From Rhodobiaceae bacterium (GTDB lineage Bacteria; Pseudomonadota; Alphaproteobacteria; RS24), in the NCBI GenBank assembly GCA_002683515.1, contig NYTN01000028.1, positions 1-11,141 of the forward strand: a stretch of DNA of 11,141 nucleotides, in the 5' to 3' direction. The first letter of the stretch is position 1. Each line of letters begins with the position of its first letter. Below the pieces are notes generated by a model, which ran no database searches, was not told where the DNA came from, and worked only from the letters and a program-made list of their open reading frames with translations. Shown piece by piece: positions 1-6,655 of the stretch. The position numbers and the translations under genes were made by a program.

Positions 1-1409
1 CTAATAAAATTTTTGAAAATTTTTCACCGGTTTCAGAAGAGGTTATTGGCCAAACCACAGACTGTTCAACTGAAGATTTGGATTTGGCAATTACGGCTGC
101 ACGACATGCTTTTGATACAACAGACTGGGCAGTCAATCATGCATTTCGTTTGGATTGTCTGATTCAATTACGTGATGCTCTTCTAAATGATATTGAGAAT
201 ATTCGAAGCCAAGTCCAGGCAGAAACAGGTTCACCTAATGGTATTTGCGGATTACAAGGCCCTCAATGTGATGTCCCAATCAGTTTTATGGATACAAGCC
301 TAGAGCTTCTCAAAAACTATAAGTGGGCAAGAGATCAGGGCATGGCGAATTTCAGTGGCCTAGAGTCTCAACGTCTCATTGAAAAGGAGGCAATAGGTGT
401 TGTGGGCTGCATTACACCTTGGAATGTGCCGTTACAAATTAACCTTGCAAAAATTATCCCAGCTTTGGCAGCCGGTTGTTCCGTGGTTCTCAAACCGGCT
501 CCTGACACCCCATGGTCGGCAACTTTGATTGGTGCTGCAGCAAATAAAACAAACATACCAAACGGTATCCTCAATATTGTGCCTTCATCCGACCCTCAAA
601 ATATTGGGAAACAGCTTGTCTGCGACCCTCGTGTGGACATGATTTCCTTCACTGGCTCAACCGCTACCGGGCGCACTATCATGTCTCACGCAGCTACGAA
701 TGTTAAGAAAGTATTCCTCGAACTCGGCGGAAAATCTGCAAATATTATTCTTGATGATGCGGACTTTAGCCAAGCTTTATTATCAGCATTAGCCGTTTGT
801 TTCCATGCCGGCCAAGGGTGTGCCATTCAAACTCGCCTTCTCATTCCGCGACATCGCCAACAAGAGGTGGAGGAAATACTGACTAATTACTTCAAGATGA
901 TTGAATATGGTGGCGAAAATACAGATGCCCACATTATGGGACCTTTGATCAGTTCAACTCAAAGAAACAGAGTTCTAGACTACATTGAAAAGGGGAAAGC
1001 CGAAGGTGCACGAATTCTTTTAGGCGGCGGCACACCTAGTCATTTGGAAAAGGGGTTTTATGTTGAACCCACAGTTTTTGTAGATGTTACGAATGACATG
1101 ACCATTGCCCAAGAAGAAATATTTGGTCCAGTTTTGTGCGTGATTGCCTATGAAGATGAAAAAGAGGCTGTCCAAATTTCCAATGACACCATATTTGGTT
1201 TGTCAGGCGGGGTGTGGTCCGCTGATGAAGCGCGCGCAATAAGAGTGGCCCGGCAGATTCGAGCAGGAACCGTAAATGTAAATGGCGGTAACTTCTACTC
1301 CGCTGATGCGCCATTCGGGGGATATAAACAAAGCGGCATTGGTAGAGAAATGGGCCTGGAAGGCTTTGAGGAATATCTTGAGACTAAAACGATAGCTATC
1401 GCACGATAA
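1..1409 (+). CDS. Aldehyde dehydrogenase, NAD(P)+-dependent (5' end cut by window edge)
   Basis: Oxidises an aldehyde to the acid with NAD(P)+ in the cytoplasm. The reading frame is open from base 3 and reads as ordinary ALDH N-terminus (NFSPVSEEVIG, then SAEDxDxA-like STEDLDLA), so the gene starts left of the window and the TTG at 78 is internal. Numbered from that TTG, the family motifs are ITPWNVP (112-118), VLKPAP (137-142), SFTGSTATG (190-198), ELGGKS with general-base Glu215, GQGC with catalytic Cys248, and EEIFGPVL; the C-terminus GGYKQSGIGREMG is also typical. The GQGCAIQTRLLIP context resembles the subgroup containing Mycobacterium Rv0223c, recalled not searched. All catalytic residues are present. 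The stop is 14 bp before the next gene, which suggests co-transcription. With the hydroxylase, P450 and GMC genes nearby, a role as last step of an alcohol-to-acid route is inferred; the substrate is unknown. G+C is higher than in the right half of the window. Confidence 0.95.
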   Translation, partial: NKIFENFSPVSEEVIGQTTDCSTEDLDLAITAARHAFDTTDWAVNHAFRLDCLIQLRDALLNDIENIRSQVQAETGSPNGICGLQGPQCDVPISFMDTSLELLKNYKWARDQGMANFSGLESQRLIEKEAIGVVGCITPWNVPLQINLAKIIPALAAGCSVVLKPAPDTPWSATLIGAAANKTNIPNGILNIVPSSDPQNIGKQLVCDPRVDMISFTGSTATGRTIMSHAATNVKKVFLELGGKSANIILDDADFSQALLSALAVCFHAGQGCAIQTRLLIPRHRQQEVEEILTNYFKMIEYGGENTDAHIMGPLISSTQRNRVLDYIEKGKAEGARILLGGGTPSHLEKGFYVEPTVFVDVTNDMTIAQEEIFGPVLCVIAYEDEKEAVQISNDTIFGLSGGVWSADEARAIRVARQIRAGTVNVNGGNFYSADAPFGGYKQSGIGREMGLEGFEEYLETKTIAIAR

Positions 1410-1423
1410 AACGGAGAAATGTA

Positions 1424-1801
1424 ATGAGCCAAGAGAAACACGATTTAGGACGCGAATATTATAAGAAAGTATATGCAGATACTCTGCCTGAAATGCCTGA
1501 AAGAGGTCAATTTGCTTTTTTCGATCATATGCTCGAGAATCTTTTCGGCACTTTATGGGCTGACGAGGAAAGTCTTTCCATCCGTGATAGAAGACTAGTG
1601 ATTTTAGGCGTTATAATGTCTGTTGGCTCATATGATTTATTTTCAATTCAAGCTAGAGCCGCTCTGATGAATAAAGAATTGGGCATTAAAGAACTTGAAC
1701 AGATTATCATTACAGGCACGCAATATTGCGGATATCCAAAAGTAGCCGCCTTTAATGCTATTCTTAAAGACCTTATGGACGAATATTCCGAAGATGAATA
1801 A
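1424..1801 (+). CDS. Carboxymuconolactone decarboxylase (CMD) family protein
   Basis: 125 aa, the usual size of a single CMD domain. The pattern is that of the PcaC branch: an N-terminal amphipathic segment, LSIRDRRLVILGVIMSVGS (51-69), ARAALMNKELGIKELEQII (78-96) and the C-terminal YCGYPKVAAFNA (101-112). The AhpD-type CxxC redox pair is absent, so it is not an alkylhydroperoxidase of that kind. Family members decarboxylate or isomerise small cyclic acids or lactones, and many standalone copies in degradation clusters have no known reaction. The ATG at 1424 follows a GGAG at about 1412-1415 and lies 14 bp after the ALDH stop, so the two genes probably form one transcript and work on the same pathway. 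Calling it true gamma-carboxymuconolactone decarboxylase would go too far: no protocatechuate genes are in view. Confidence 0.85.
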   Translation: MSQEKHDLGREYYKKVYADTLPEMPERGQFAFFDHMLENLFGTLWADEESLSIRDRRLVILGVIMSVGSYDLFSIQARAALMNKELGIKELEQIIITGTQYCGYPKVAAFNAILKDLMDEYSEDE

Positions 1802-1817
1802 CAAGGATTTGTAAATA

Positions 1818-1846
1818 TTGAAATTTATGTAGATAAATATTAAAAT
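1818..1846 (+). promoter_or_regulatory. Candidate sigma70 promoter for the membrane hydroxylase gene
   Basis: TTGAAA (1818-1823), 17-bp spacer, TAAAAT (1841-1846): five of six bases match consensus in each box, with ideal spacing. The predicted start near 1853 leaves a leader of about 20 nt before the ATG at 1873. It lies in the only gap (1802-1872) between the ALDH-CMD pair and the next gene, so that gene may have its own promoter. The region is AT-rich, so chance matches are possible. Confidence 0.35.
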
Positions 1847-1860
1847 CTTATTGTTGCTTT

Positions 1861-1865
1861 TGGAG
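1861..1865 (+). promoter_or_regulatory. Ribosome binding site fixing the hydroxylase start at 1873
   Basis: TGGAG at 1861-1865 sits 7 nt before the ATG at 1873. A TTG at 1870 directly precedes that ATG in frame, but its spacing is poorer, so the ATG is preferred. Confidence 0.5.
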
Positions 1866-1872
1866 TTTTTTG

Positions 1873-2619
1873 ATGCCTGAGATATTCAGCGAATATAATT
1901 TTCTTGTTTCTATTTACAGCCTATTAGGACTAATTGCGCTCAGCCTTCTGGTGTTTTTTGTTGCGCAACAATTTCCTACATTCAAAGAAGCTCATAAAGC
2001 CAATCAAATAGCAAATAAAAAAATGAAGGAGAAAAGCTTTTATTCTCCAACAGTTAGGAACGGCATTATGGGATCTGGCATAGGGTATATGGTTAATTAT
2101 TCTTTAATCTTACCATTAACCATAACCGTTGAATTTGCATCAATTTGGAATGTCCTATTTTCTGTTATTATCATTCTAATGGTTTACGACTTTTTTTATT
2201 ATTTGATGCATCGCTTTCTTTTTCACGGTGATATCCATTTCTTTAAAACTGTCCATGCAGTTCATCACCAGATGAAAAATCCAAGCCGCGGAGACTCCTC
2301 ATATCTTCACTGGCTTGAAGGCACAATGGGTGTTTTATTGTTTGGCCTTACTGTGGGTGGCCTCAGTTTAATTTTTGGGAAGTTTGATCTTGTGTCGATT
2401 GTCATTACTATGTGGCTCTACCAAGAAGTAAACCTCCATAATCACGCTATATTCGAAACAAAGACTTTCCCATTTAAAACTCTGCACAAAATATCTGCGG
2501 ACCATCACAGGCACCATGTGAGTTTTAACAAAGGGAATTATTCTTCGATTACTTTGCTTTATGACTGGGTTTTTGGCACTTATGAAACCGAAGAGACGGC
2601 TCCTTTAAATCGCGCTTAG
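1873..2619 (+). CDS. Sterol desaturase / fatty acid hydroxylase superfamily membrane protein
   Basis: 248 aa from the ATG. This superfamily (PF04116) consists of integral membrane di-iron enzymes that hydroxylate or desaturate lipids and sterols. The histidine clusters that bind the metal are all visible: DFFYYLMHRFLFH with H113 and H118, HAVHH with H128, H131 and H132, HNH at 189-191, and HHRHH at 211-215, followed by the familiar C-terminal LLYDWVFGTYE. Hydrophobic segments near residues 10-32, 68-87, 92-111, 151-168 and 173-183 fit the expected multi-helix hairpins. It has its own candidate promoter and ends in a 4-bp overlap with the convergent GMC gene. Family and cofactor are well supported; the substrate (fatty acid, sterol, carotenoid or other lipid) is not. 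The setting suggests it supplies a hydroxylated substrate for the neighbouring dehydrogenases, which is inference. Confidence 0.9.
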   Translation: MPEIFSEYNFLVSIYSLLGLIALSLLVFFVAQQFPTFKEAHKANQIANKKMKEKSFYSPTVRNGIMGSGIGYMVNYSLILPLTITVEFASIWNVLFSVIIILMVYDFFYYLMHRFLFHGDIHFFKTVHAVHHQMKNPSRGDSSYLHWLEGTMGVLLFGLTVGGLSLIFGKFDLVSIVITMWLYQEVNLHNHAIFETKTFPFKTLHKISADHHRHHVSFNKGNYSSITLLYDWVFGTYETEETAPLNRA

Positions 2620-4211
2620 TTTTGCAAGATAAGTTCTGCAGCACGGTAAGCCAACATCATCGTTGGTGCATTCGTAGCTGATACCGGAACAACTGGGATA
2701 GTGGAAGCATCCCCAATCCTGATGTTCTCAGTTCCCTTCAAACGCAAATCTGTATCAACTGGATAGTCATCTCCATCACCCATGCTGCATGTCCCAACAT
2801 AGTGATAGCAGGTCATTGTGTTTTTAAAAATATACTCATGAAGCTTTTCTAAGTCTTCAGCGTCAGCACCGGATGACATAATGGTATTGCCCCAATCCAT
2901 TAATTGAGGTTGCTTGCTAATTTCCATCATACGCAAGACACCATTGGTCATAGTTTGCAGATCTCTTGGGTCACTATAATAAGCAGGGTCAATTATAGCG
3001 GAGTCCTCGGGGCTATTTGAGGCCAGTGAAACTGTGCCTCGGGAAAAAGGTTTGCCGAAAATAACCACCAGTCCGTATGCCTTATCTAAAGGCGCACTGA
3101 TAAGAGGCAATCTAAAGACAAATTTAATTACCCCACGAAGAAGGCTCCTTGCCAAACCACCAAACCTCGCTTTGCCGCTCAATATTTCAAATGGTGCGAG
3201 CCTAAGAGCAGCAGCTTTCATTGTAGTTTTTGACGCGACAGAGGTAAAACACACATCTGCTTGGCCCTCAGGTAAATCTGTCTCTCTATTCATGCGGTCA
3301 AATCCATAAATTTGCGGATGAAAGAAGTCTGCTTTTTTCTTTCCTTTAAATAGGATGTTTACACAAGTATGATCCTGCAGATTTCGACCAATAGAGGGAA
3401 TGTCTTGGACTATGGGTATACCAAGCTTAGTAAGTTGATCTGCCGGCCCGAGGCCTGAAAGCATTAGAAGCTTTGGGGTTTCTAAAGTTCCAGCACAAAA
3501 AATAACCTCTTTATTACATTTGGCGGCATGGCTACTGCCATTTTGTTTGTAGTAGATGCTTACAGCCCGCTTACCCTCAAAATTAACTTTTTCAAGCTTA
3601 GCCTCAGTTTCCACTCTGATATTCTGAGAATTGCTCTCTTTCAAAAAAGCTACATAGGAACTTCGTCGACCGTTCACATTATTAAGCGTGTTGTAACCAA
3701 AATAACCGCATAATTCTCCATCATTTAACTCATTTTTGCGAGTAAACCCGGTCATTTTAGCTGCATCAAGAATTTTCTCCGTGAGGACTGTTGGTTCTTT
3801 GGTCTGAATCCCTAATCTAACTTCAAGTTTCTTAAAAAAGGGCAGATTATCATCCCATTGCCAGCCCTGTGGCCACTGAGCGTAATCATGCTTATCACCG
3901 CGTGTGTAAACCATCCCATTAATGGAACCGCTACCACCCATGCCGCGCCCGGACCCTACGAATATCTCTTGATCCCCACATGCCGCCTGCTTAGTTGTCA
4001 ATCTGTCATGTAAAAGCGCATCATTTGCAAAAGAGATTTGAAAGCCGTTATCCGTAAATGTTTCAGGATTATTCTCAGCCGCTTCCCCGGCTTCTATTAA
4101 CAAAACAGAATGTCCACCCTCCTCTGCAAGCCTACCAGCAATAATACATCCGGAGGACCCACCACCGATTACGATATAGTCATAAGTGTCGTTACCATAA
4201 TTGCCATTCAT
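2616..4211 (-). CDS. GMC-family FAD-dependent alcohol dehydrogenase / oxidase
   Basis: 531 aa, full length for the glucose-methanol-choline family, which oxidises primary or secondary alcohols (choline, alkanols, terpene alcohols) to aldehydes or ketones. The N-terminus holds the FAD dinucleotide motif IVIGGGSSGCIIAGRLAE (13-30) and the ribose-binding acid LLIEAG (37-42). GMC signature 1 is at 87-104 (GSGRGMGGSGSINGMVYT) and signature 2 at 241-255 (GTLETPKLLMLSGLG). The C-terminal catalytic pair is His470 in CYHYVGTCSMG and Asn514 in SATNAPTMMLA, 44 residues apart as in choline oxidase/dehydrogenase-like members (H466/N510 in choline oxidase). No signal peptide, so cytoplasmic. The ATG at 4211 has no clear Shine-Dalgarno sequence. 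The gene diverges from the P450 and converges on the hydroxylase, whose stop overlaps its own. An alcohol step between the hydroxylases and ALDH is the inferred role. Confidence 0.93.
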   Translation of the reverse strand: MNGNYGNDTYDYIVIGGGSSGCIIAGRLAEEGGHSVLLIEAGEAAENNPETFTDNGFQISFANDALLHDRLTTKQAACGDQEIFVGSGRGMGGSGSINGMVYTRGDKHDYAQWPQGWQWDDNLPFFKKLEVRLGIQTKEPTVLTEKILDAAKMTGFTRKNELNDGELCGYFGYNTLNNVNGRRSSYVAFLKESNSQNIRVETEAKLEKVNFEGKRAVSIYYKQNGSSHAAKCNKEVIFCAGTLETPKLLMLSGLGPADQLTKLGIPIVQDIPSIGRNLQDHTCVNILFKGKKKADFFHPQIYGFDRMNRETDLPEGQADVCFTSVASKTTMKAAALRLAPFEILSGKARFGGLARSLLRGVIKFVFRLPLISAPLDKAYGLVVIFGKPFSRGTVSLASNSPEDSAIIDPAYYSDPRDLQTMTNGVLRMMEISKQPQLMDWGNTIMSSGADAEDLEKLHEYIFKNTMTCYHYVGTCSMGDGDDYPVDTDLRLKGTENIRIGDASTIPVVPVSATNAPTMMLAYRAAELILQN

Positions 4212-4223
4212 GATTTACAATCT

Positions 4224-4257
4224 TTGAAATTATAAGATTACTTTATGATACTTCAGA
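4224..4257. promoter_or_regulatory. Overlapping divergent promoters for the GMC and P450 genes
   Basis: Plus strand: TTGAAA (4224-4229), 17 bp, GATACT (4247-4252), which would start the P450 mRNA near 4259. Minus strand: a perfect -10 TATAAT (complement of 4229-4234) with a poor -35 around 4252-4257, starting GMC mRNA about 10 nt before its ATG, in keeping with that gene's lack of a Shine-Dalgarno site. The two promoters share bases 4229-4234, so polymerase could occupy only one at a time. A 6-bp inverted repeat (AATCTT 4219-4224 / AAGATT 4234-4239) overlaps both. The boxes are visible; their use is inferred. Confidence 0.35.
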
Positions 4258-4260
4258 TGG

Positions 4261-4278
4261 TTATTTATATATGAATAA
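4261..4278. repeat. 18-bp near-palindrome, possible operator
   Basis: TTATT-T-ATATAT-G-AATAA is symmetrical except for one base pair (4266/4273). It lies just downstream of the predicted P450 transcription start and upstream of the GMC promoter, where a repressor could control the P450. It is all A/T but one base, so chance is a real alternative, and no regulator gene is in view. Confidence 0.25.
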
Positions 4279-4318
4279 TTTATATTATCCAAAACCTGAT
4301 ATGAGTGGATAAATTAAA

Positions 4319-5536
4319 ATGCGAGCACCACAATATTCACAAGACCCCCAATTAATTTTCAAATCTGAATTTATTTATAACCCGTTTCCAATTCTAGAAA
4401 CATTGAGGAAGAACTCACCAATATCTTCTATTGGAAATTCTGGCTTCCACCTCATTAGTTCTTTTGAACTTATCCAAGAAGTTCTTGATAGGGAGGCAGA
4501 TTTTTCAGCTAACTTAAAAGGGGTCTTATACCGGTCACATGACGGAAACCCTGACTGTTTTGACCTTTCAGAGACAGGTGCGCTTGATGTTATTGCCACA
4601 GCAGATGGTGCCGATCATGCACGGCACAAAAAAGTTCTCGCCAATGCCTTTACAACAAAATCTGTCATGCAATATGAGACCTATATTCGTAAAATTACCT
4701 ATAATGAAATCCAAAAAATAAAAGTCAATGGCGGGGGCGACTGTATTGCAACAATTGAAAAAATACCTGCCATGGTTATCTCAAAACTTATTGGCCTACC
4801 TGATGCTGAATATGATGATTTTATGCGGTGGATTATGATAGGCGGGTCTATTTTAGCAGGCGAAATCTCTTCAGAAGGTTTGCAGTATCTTGCTAAAGAA
4901 ACAGAAAAAATGAGTGGATATTTAGTCGAAAAGTTTGATTTGTTGCAAAATCCTAACTTCAAAGATCAATCATTACTCTCAGTTTTACGAGATGCTTTTG
5001 AAAAAGGAGATATTTCTCAAGAAGAAGCCATTGGTATCGCCATAATACTTTTTGGTGCGGGAGGTGAGTCGACCTCAGCACTGATGGGGTCTTCGATATA
5101 TCATCTGGCCACCAAAAGTGAAGTTCAAAATGAATTACGTAAAAATAATGAATTAATTGATCCATTCATCGAAGAAGTAATTAGAATGTATCCACCTTTT
5201 AGGTTTCACTACCGGCACGTAAATTCTGACTGTTTTTTAGGAGGCTATCCATTAGTATCAGGAGAAAAGCTCTTACTCAGTTGGGACTCAGCCAATAGAG
5301 ATGAAAACCATTTTGATAATCCTAATGAATTTTCACTCAAAAGAGAGAAGCCCAAAAATCATATGGGATTCGGAAGAGGAGCTCATTTTTGCATTGGTGC
5401 AACTTTAGCCAGGTTAGAAGTCAAAATATTTATAAAAACACTTTTAGAAAGTTTTGATCAATTCAAACTTAAAGATGAACCCTGTTACCTAAACAGTATT
5501 TTTGTAAGACGCTTTACAAGTCTAGAAATTGAATAA
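4319..5536 (+). CDS. Cytochrome P450 (soluble bacterial class I type)
   Basis: 405 aa, typical of soluble bacterial P450s, with no membrane anchor. It activates O2 at a cysteine-ligated haem to hydroxylate an organic substrate. Visible elements in order: C-helix ATADGADHARHKKVLANAF (93-111), I-helix oxygen-activation motif AGGEST with acid-alcohol pair Glu250/Thr252, K-helix ExxR (Glu286/Arg289) followed by YPPFRFHYRHV, the SANRDENHFDNPNEF segment (324-338), and the haem loop FGRGAHFCIG (351-360) with proximal ligand Cys358. All key residues are intact. Such enzymes need a ferredoxin and its reductase; neither is in this window. The ATG at 4319 has only a weak upstream purine stretch, and the in-frame ATG at 4301 hits a stop after three codons. 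The I-helix and haem loop recall families acting on terpenoids, fatty acids or sterols, but family and substrate need a search. Confidence 0.95.
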   Translation: MRAPQYSQDPQLIFKSEFIYNPFPILETLRKNSPISSIGNSGFHLISSFELIQEVLDREADFSANLKGVLYRSHDGNPDCFDLSETGALDVIATADGADHARHKKVLANAFTTKSVMQYETYIRKITYNEIQKIKVNGGGDCIATIEKIPAMVISKLIGLPDAEYDDFMRWIMIGGSILAGEISSEGLQYLAKETEKMSGYLVEKFDLLQNPNFKDQSLLSVLRDAFEKGDISQEEAIGIAIILFGAGGESTSALMGSSIYHLATKSEVQNELRKNNELIDPFIEEVIRMYPPFRFHYRHVNSDCFLGGYPLVSGEKLLLSWDSANRDENHFDNPNEFSLKREKPKNHMGFGRGAHFCIGATLARLEVKIFIKTLLESFDQFKLKDEPCYLNSIFVRRFTSLEIE

Positions 5537-5543
5537 ACTTATT

Positions 5544-5558
5544 TATAGATAATCTATA
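5544..5558. repeat. 15-bp perfect palindrome between P450 and SDR genes
   Basis: TATAGAT-A-ATCTATA: two exact 7-bp arms around one central base, 7 bp after the P450 stop. With a 1-nt centre it cannot form a useful RNA hairpin and no T-run follows, so a protein-binding site fits better than a terminator. A second 9-bp inverted repeat lies just beyond (TTAATATTT 5564-5572 / AAATATTAA 5596-5604). Both are AT-rich and could be chance. Confidence 0.3.
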
Positions 5559-5620
5559 TAAACTTAATATTTAAATTTATTCTTTCAAAACTGGAAAATA
5601 TTAAAATATCTAATTTCTTG

Positions 5621-5625
5621 AGGAG
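5621..5625 (+). promoter_or_regulatory. Strong ribosome binding site fixing a GTG start for the SDR gene
   Basis: AGGAG at 5621-5625, 8 nt before the GTG at 5634, is the best Shine-Dalgarno site in the left half of the window and supports the GTG start. Confidence 0.6.
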
Positions 5626-5633
5626 AAATAACA

Positions 5634-6647
5634 GTGCCATATAAAAAAGCAAAGATTCCAAGCAAATACTTTCAAAACTTATTTAATTCTTTGCCCTCAC
5701 TTAATGGAAAGACAATAGCTATTACCGGCACAACAAGTGGAACTGGTTTGGTTGCTGCAGATACGTGTTTGAAACTTGGTGCGAGAGTTTTAGTACTTAA
5801 CAGACCGTCAGATCGATTCAAAACATCACTTGAAGCTTTGAAAACCGAAAATTCTAATACTGAGGTTCTGTCAGTCAACTGCGACCTGCAAAGCTTTAAT
5901 TCAGTCAGACAAGCGGTCCAAGAAATCCATGAACTTTGTCCTAATGGTCTAGATGTGCTTTGTAATAATGCTGGAGTGATGGCATTAGAGGATGTTCCAA
6001 CAGAAGACGGTTTTGATGTTCAAATGCAAACAAATCATCTATCACATTTCCTATTAACCAAATTGGTTTTTGACCTTCTAGAAAAGTCAGCAGATTTAAA
6101 TGGCGAAGCTAGAATTATTAACCACTCCAGTATTGCCCGAAAGCAAGTTAAAAAACTTGAACCTAAATATCTTAAGAAAAATGGTGGTAATCTTGGTGGT
6201 AATGGCTCAAGTATTTTTTTTGGTGGTGCTCGTTGGACTCGATATGGACAAACTAAATTAGCAAACGCGGCATTTACAGCTTGTCTTCATAGTAAATTAT
6301 CTTTGAAAAATTCTAATATTAAAGCTCTTGTAGCTCACCCTGGCTTTGCAATAACAAACTTACAAAGTACTACCGTTAAAGACGGAGGAATGGGCAGGTT
6401 ATTTACAAAAATTTTAATGAAAACCGCTCAATCTGGCGAGGATGGGGCACTTGGTATTTTAAATTGTATTGCCAGTCCAAATGTCGAGTCAGGACAATTC
6501 TTTGGCCCTGGAATGGGTGGAATGTTTACAGCTATTAAGGGTCCCGCAAGAGGTTTCAACCTGGAGCCTACATATGATAATCCTCAAACGCGAGAACTTC
6601 TTTGGAATTTAAGTTGTGAAGCCATTGGAGAAGAATTTATTATATAA
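5634..6647 (+). CDS. Short-chain dehydrogenase/reductase (SDR), retinol-dehydrogenase-like
   Basis: 337 aa from a GTG start with an AGGAG 8 nt upstream. An NAD(P)-dependent oxidoreductase of alcohols, aldehydes or ketones. The Rossmann fold is clear: cofactor loop TGTTSGTG (31-38), Asp84 of the CDL turn, NNAG (111-114), Asn134, catalytic Ser165 or Ser166, and YxxxK with Tyr204/Lys208. Arg57 at the end of the second strand (LNRPSDR) hints at NADP(H). Length and motif spacing fit the retinol dehydrogenase/WWOX/protochlorophyllide-reductase-like branch rather than the 250-aa classical SDRs. A Gly/Asn-rich stretch (184-199) sits just before the catalytic tyrosine. The gene lies 97 bp behind the P450 on the same strand and may share its transcript, so oxidising the P450 product is a reasonable but unproven role. 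It converges on the next gene with only 8 bp between stops. Confidence 0.92.
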   Translation: MPYKKAKIPSKYFQNLFNSLPSLNGKTIAITGTTSGTGLVAADTCLKLGARVLVLNRPSDRFKTSLEALKTENSNTEVLSVNCDLQSFNSVRQAVQEIHELCPNGLDVLCNNAGVMALEDVPTEDGFDVQMQTNHLSHFLLTKLVFDLLEKSADLNGEARIINHSSIARKQVKKLEPKYLKKNGGNLGGNGSSIFFGGARWTRYGQTKLANAAFTACLHSKLSLKNSNIKALVAHPGFAITNLQSTTVKDGGMGRLFTKILMKTAQSGEDGALGILNCIASPNVESGQFFGPGMGGMFTAIKGPARGFNLEPTYDNPQTRELLWNLSCEAIGEEFII

Positions 6648-6655
6648 GTATCGGG

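Noticed and set aside
78..80. TTG as start of the aldehyde dehydrogenase
   Set aside because: The frame is open to the left edge and encodes typical ALDH N-terminal sequence before it, so the gene is simply truncated by the window.
3034..3713. Plus-strand frames inside the GMC gene
   Set aside because: They lie opposite well-conserved GMC coding sequence and show no protein family features.
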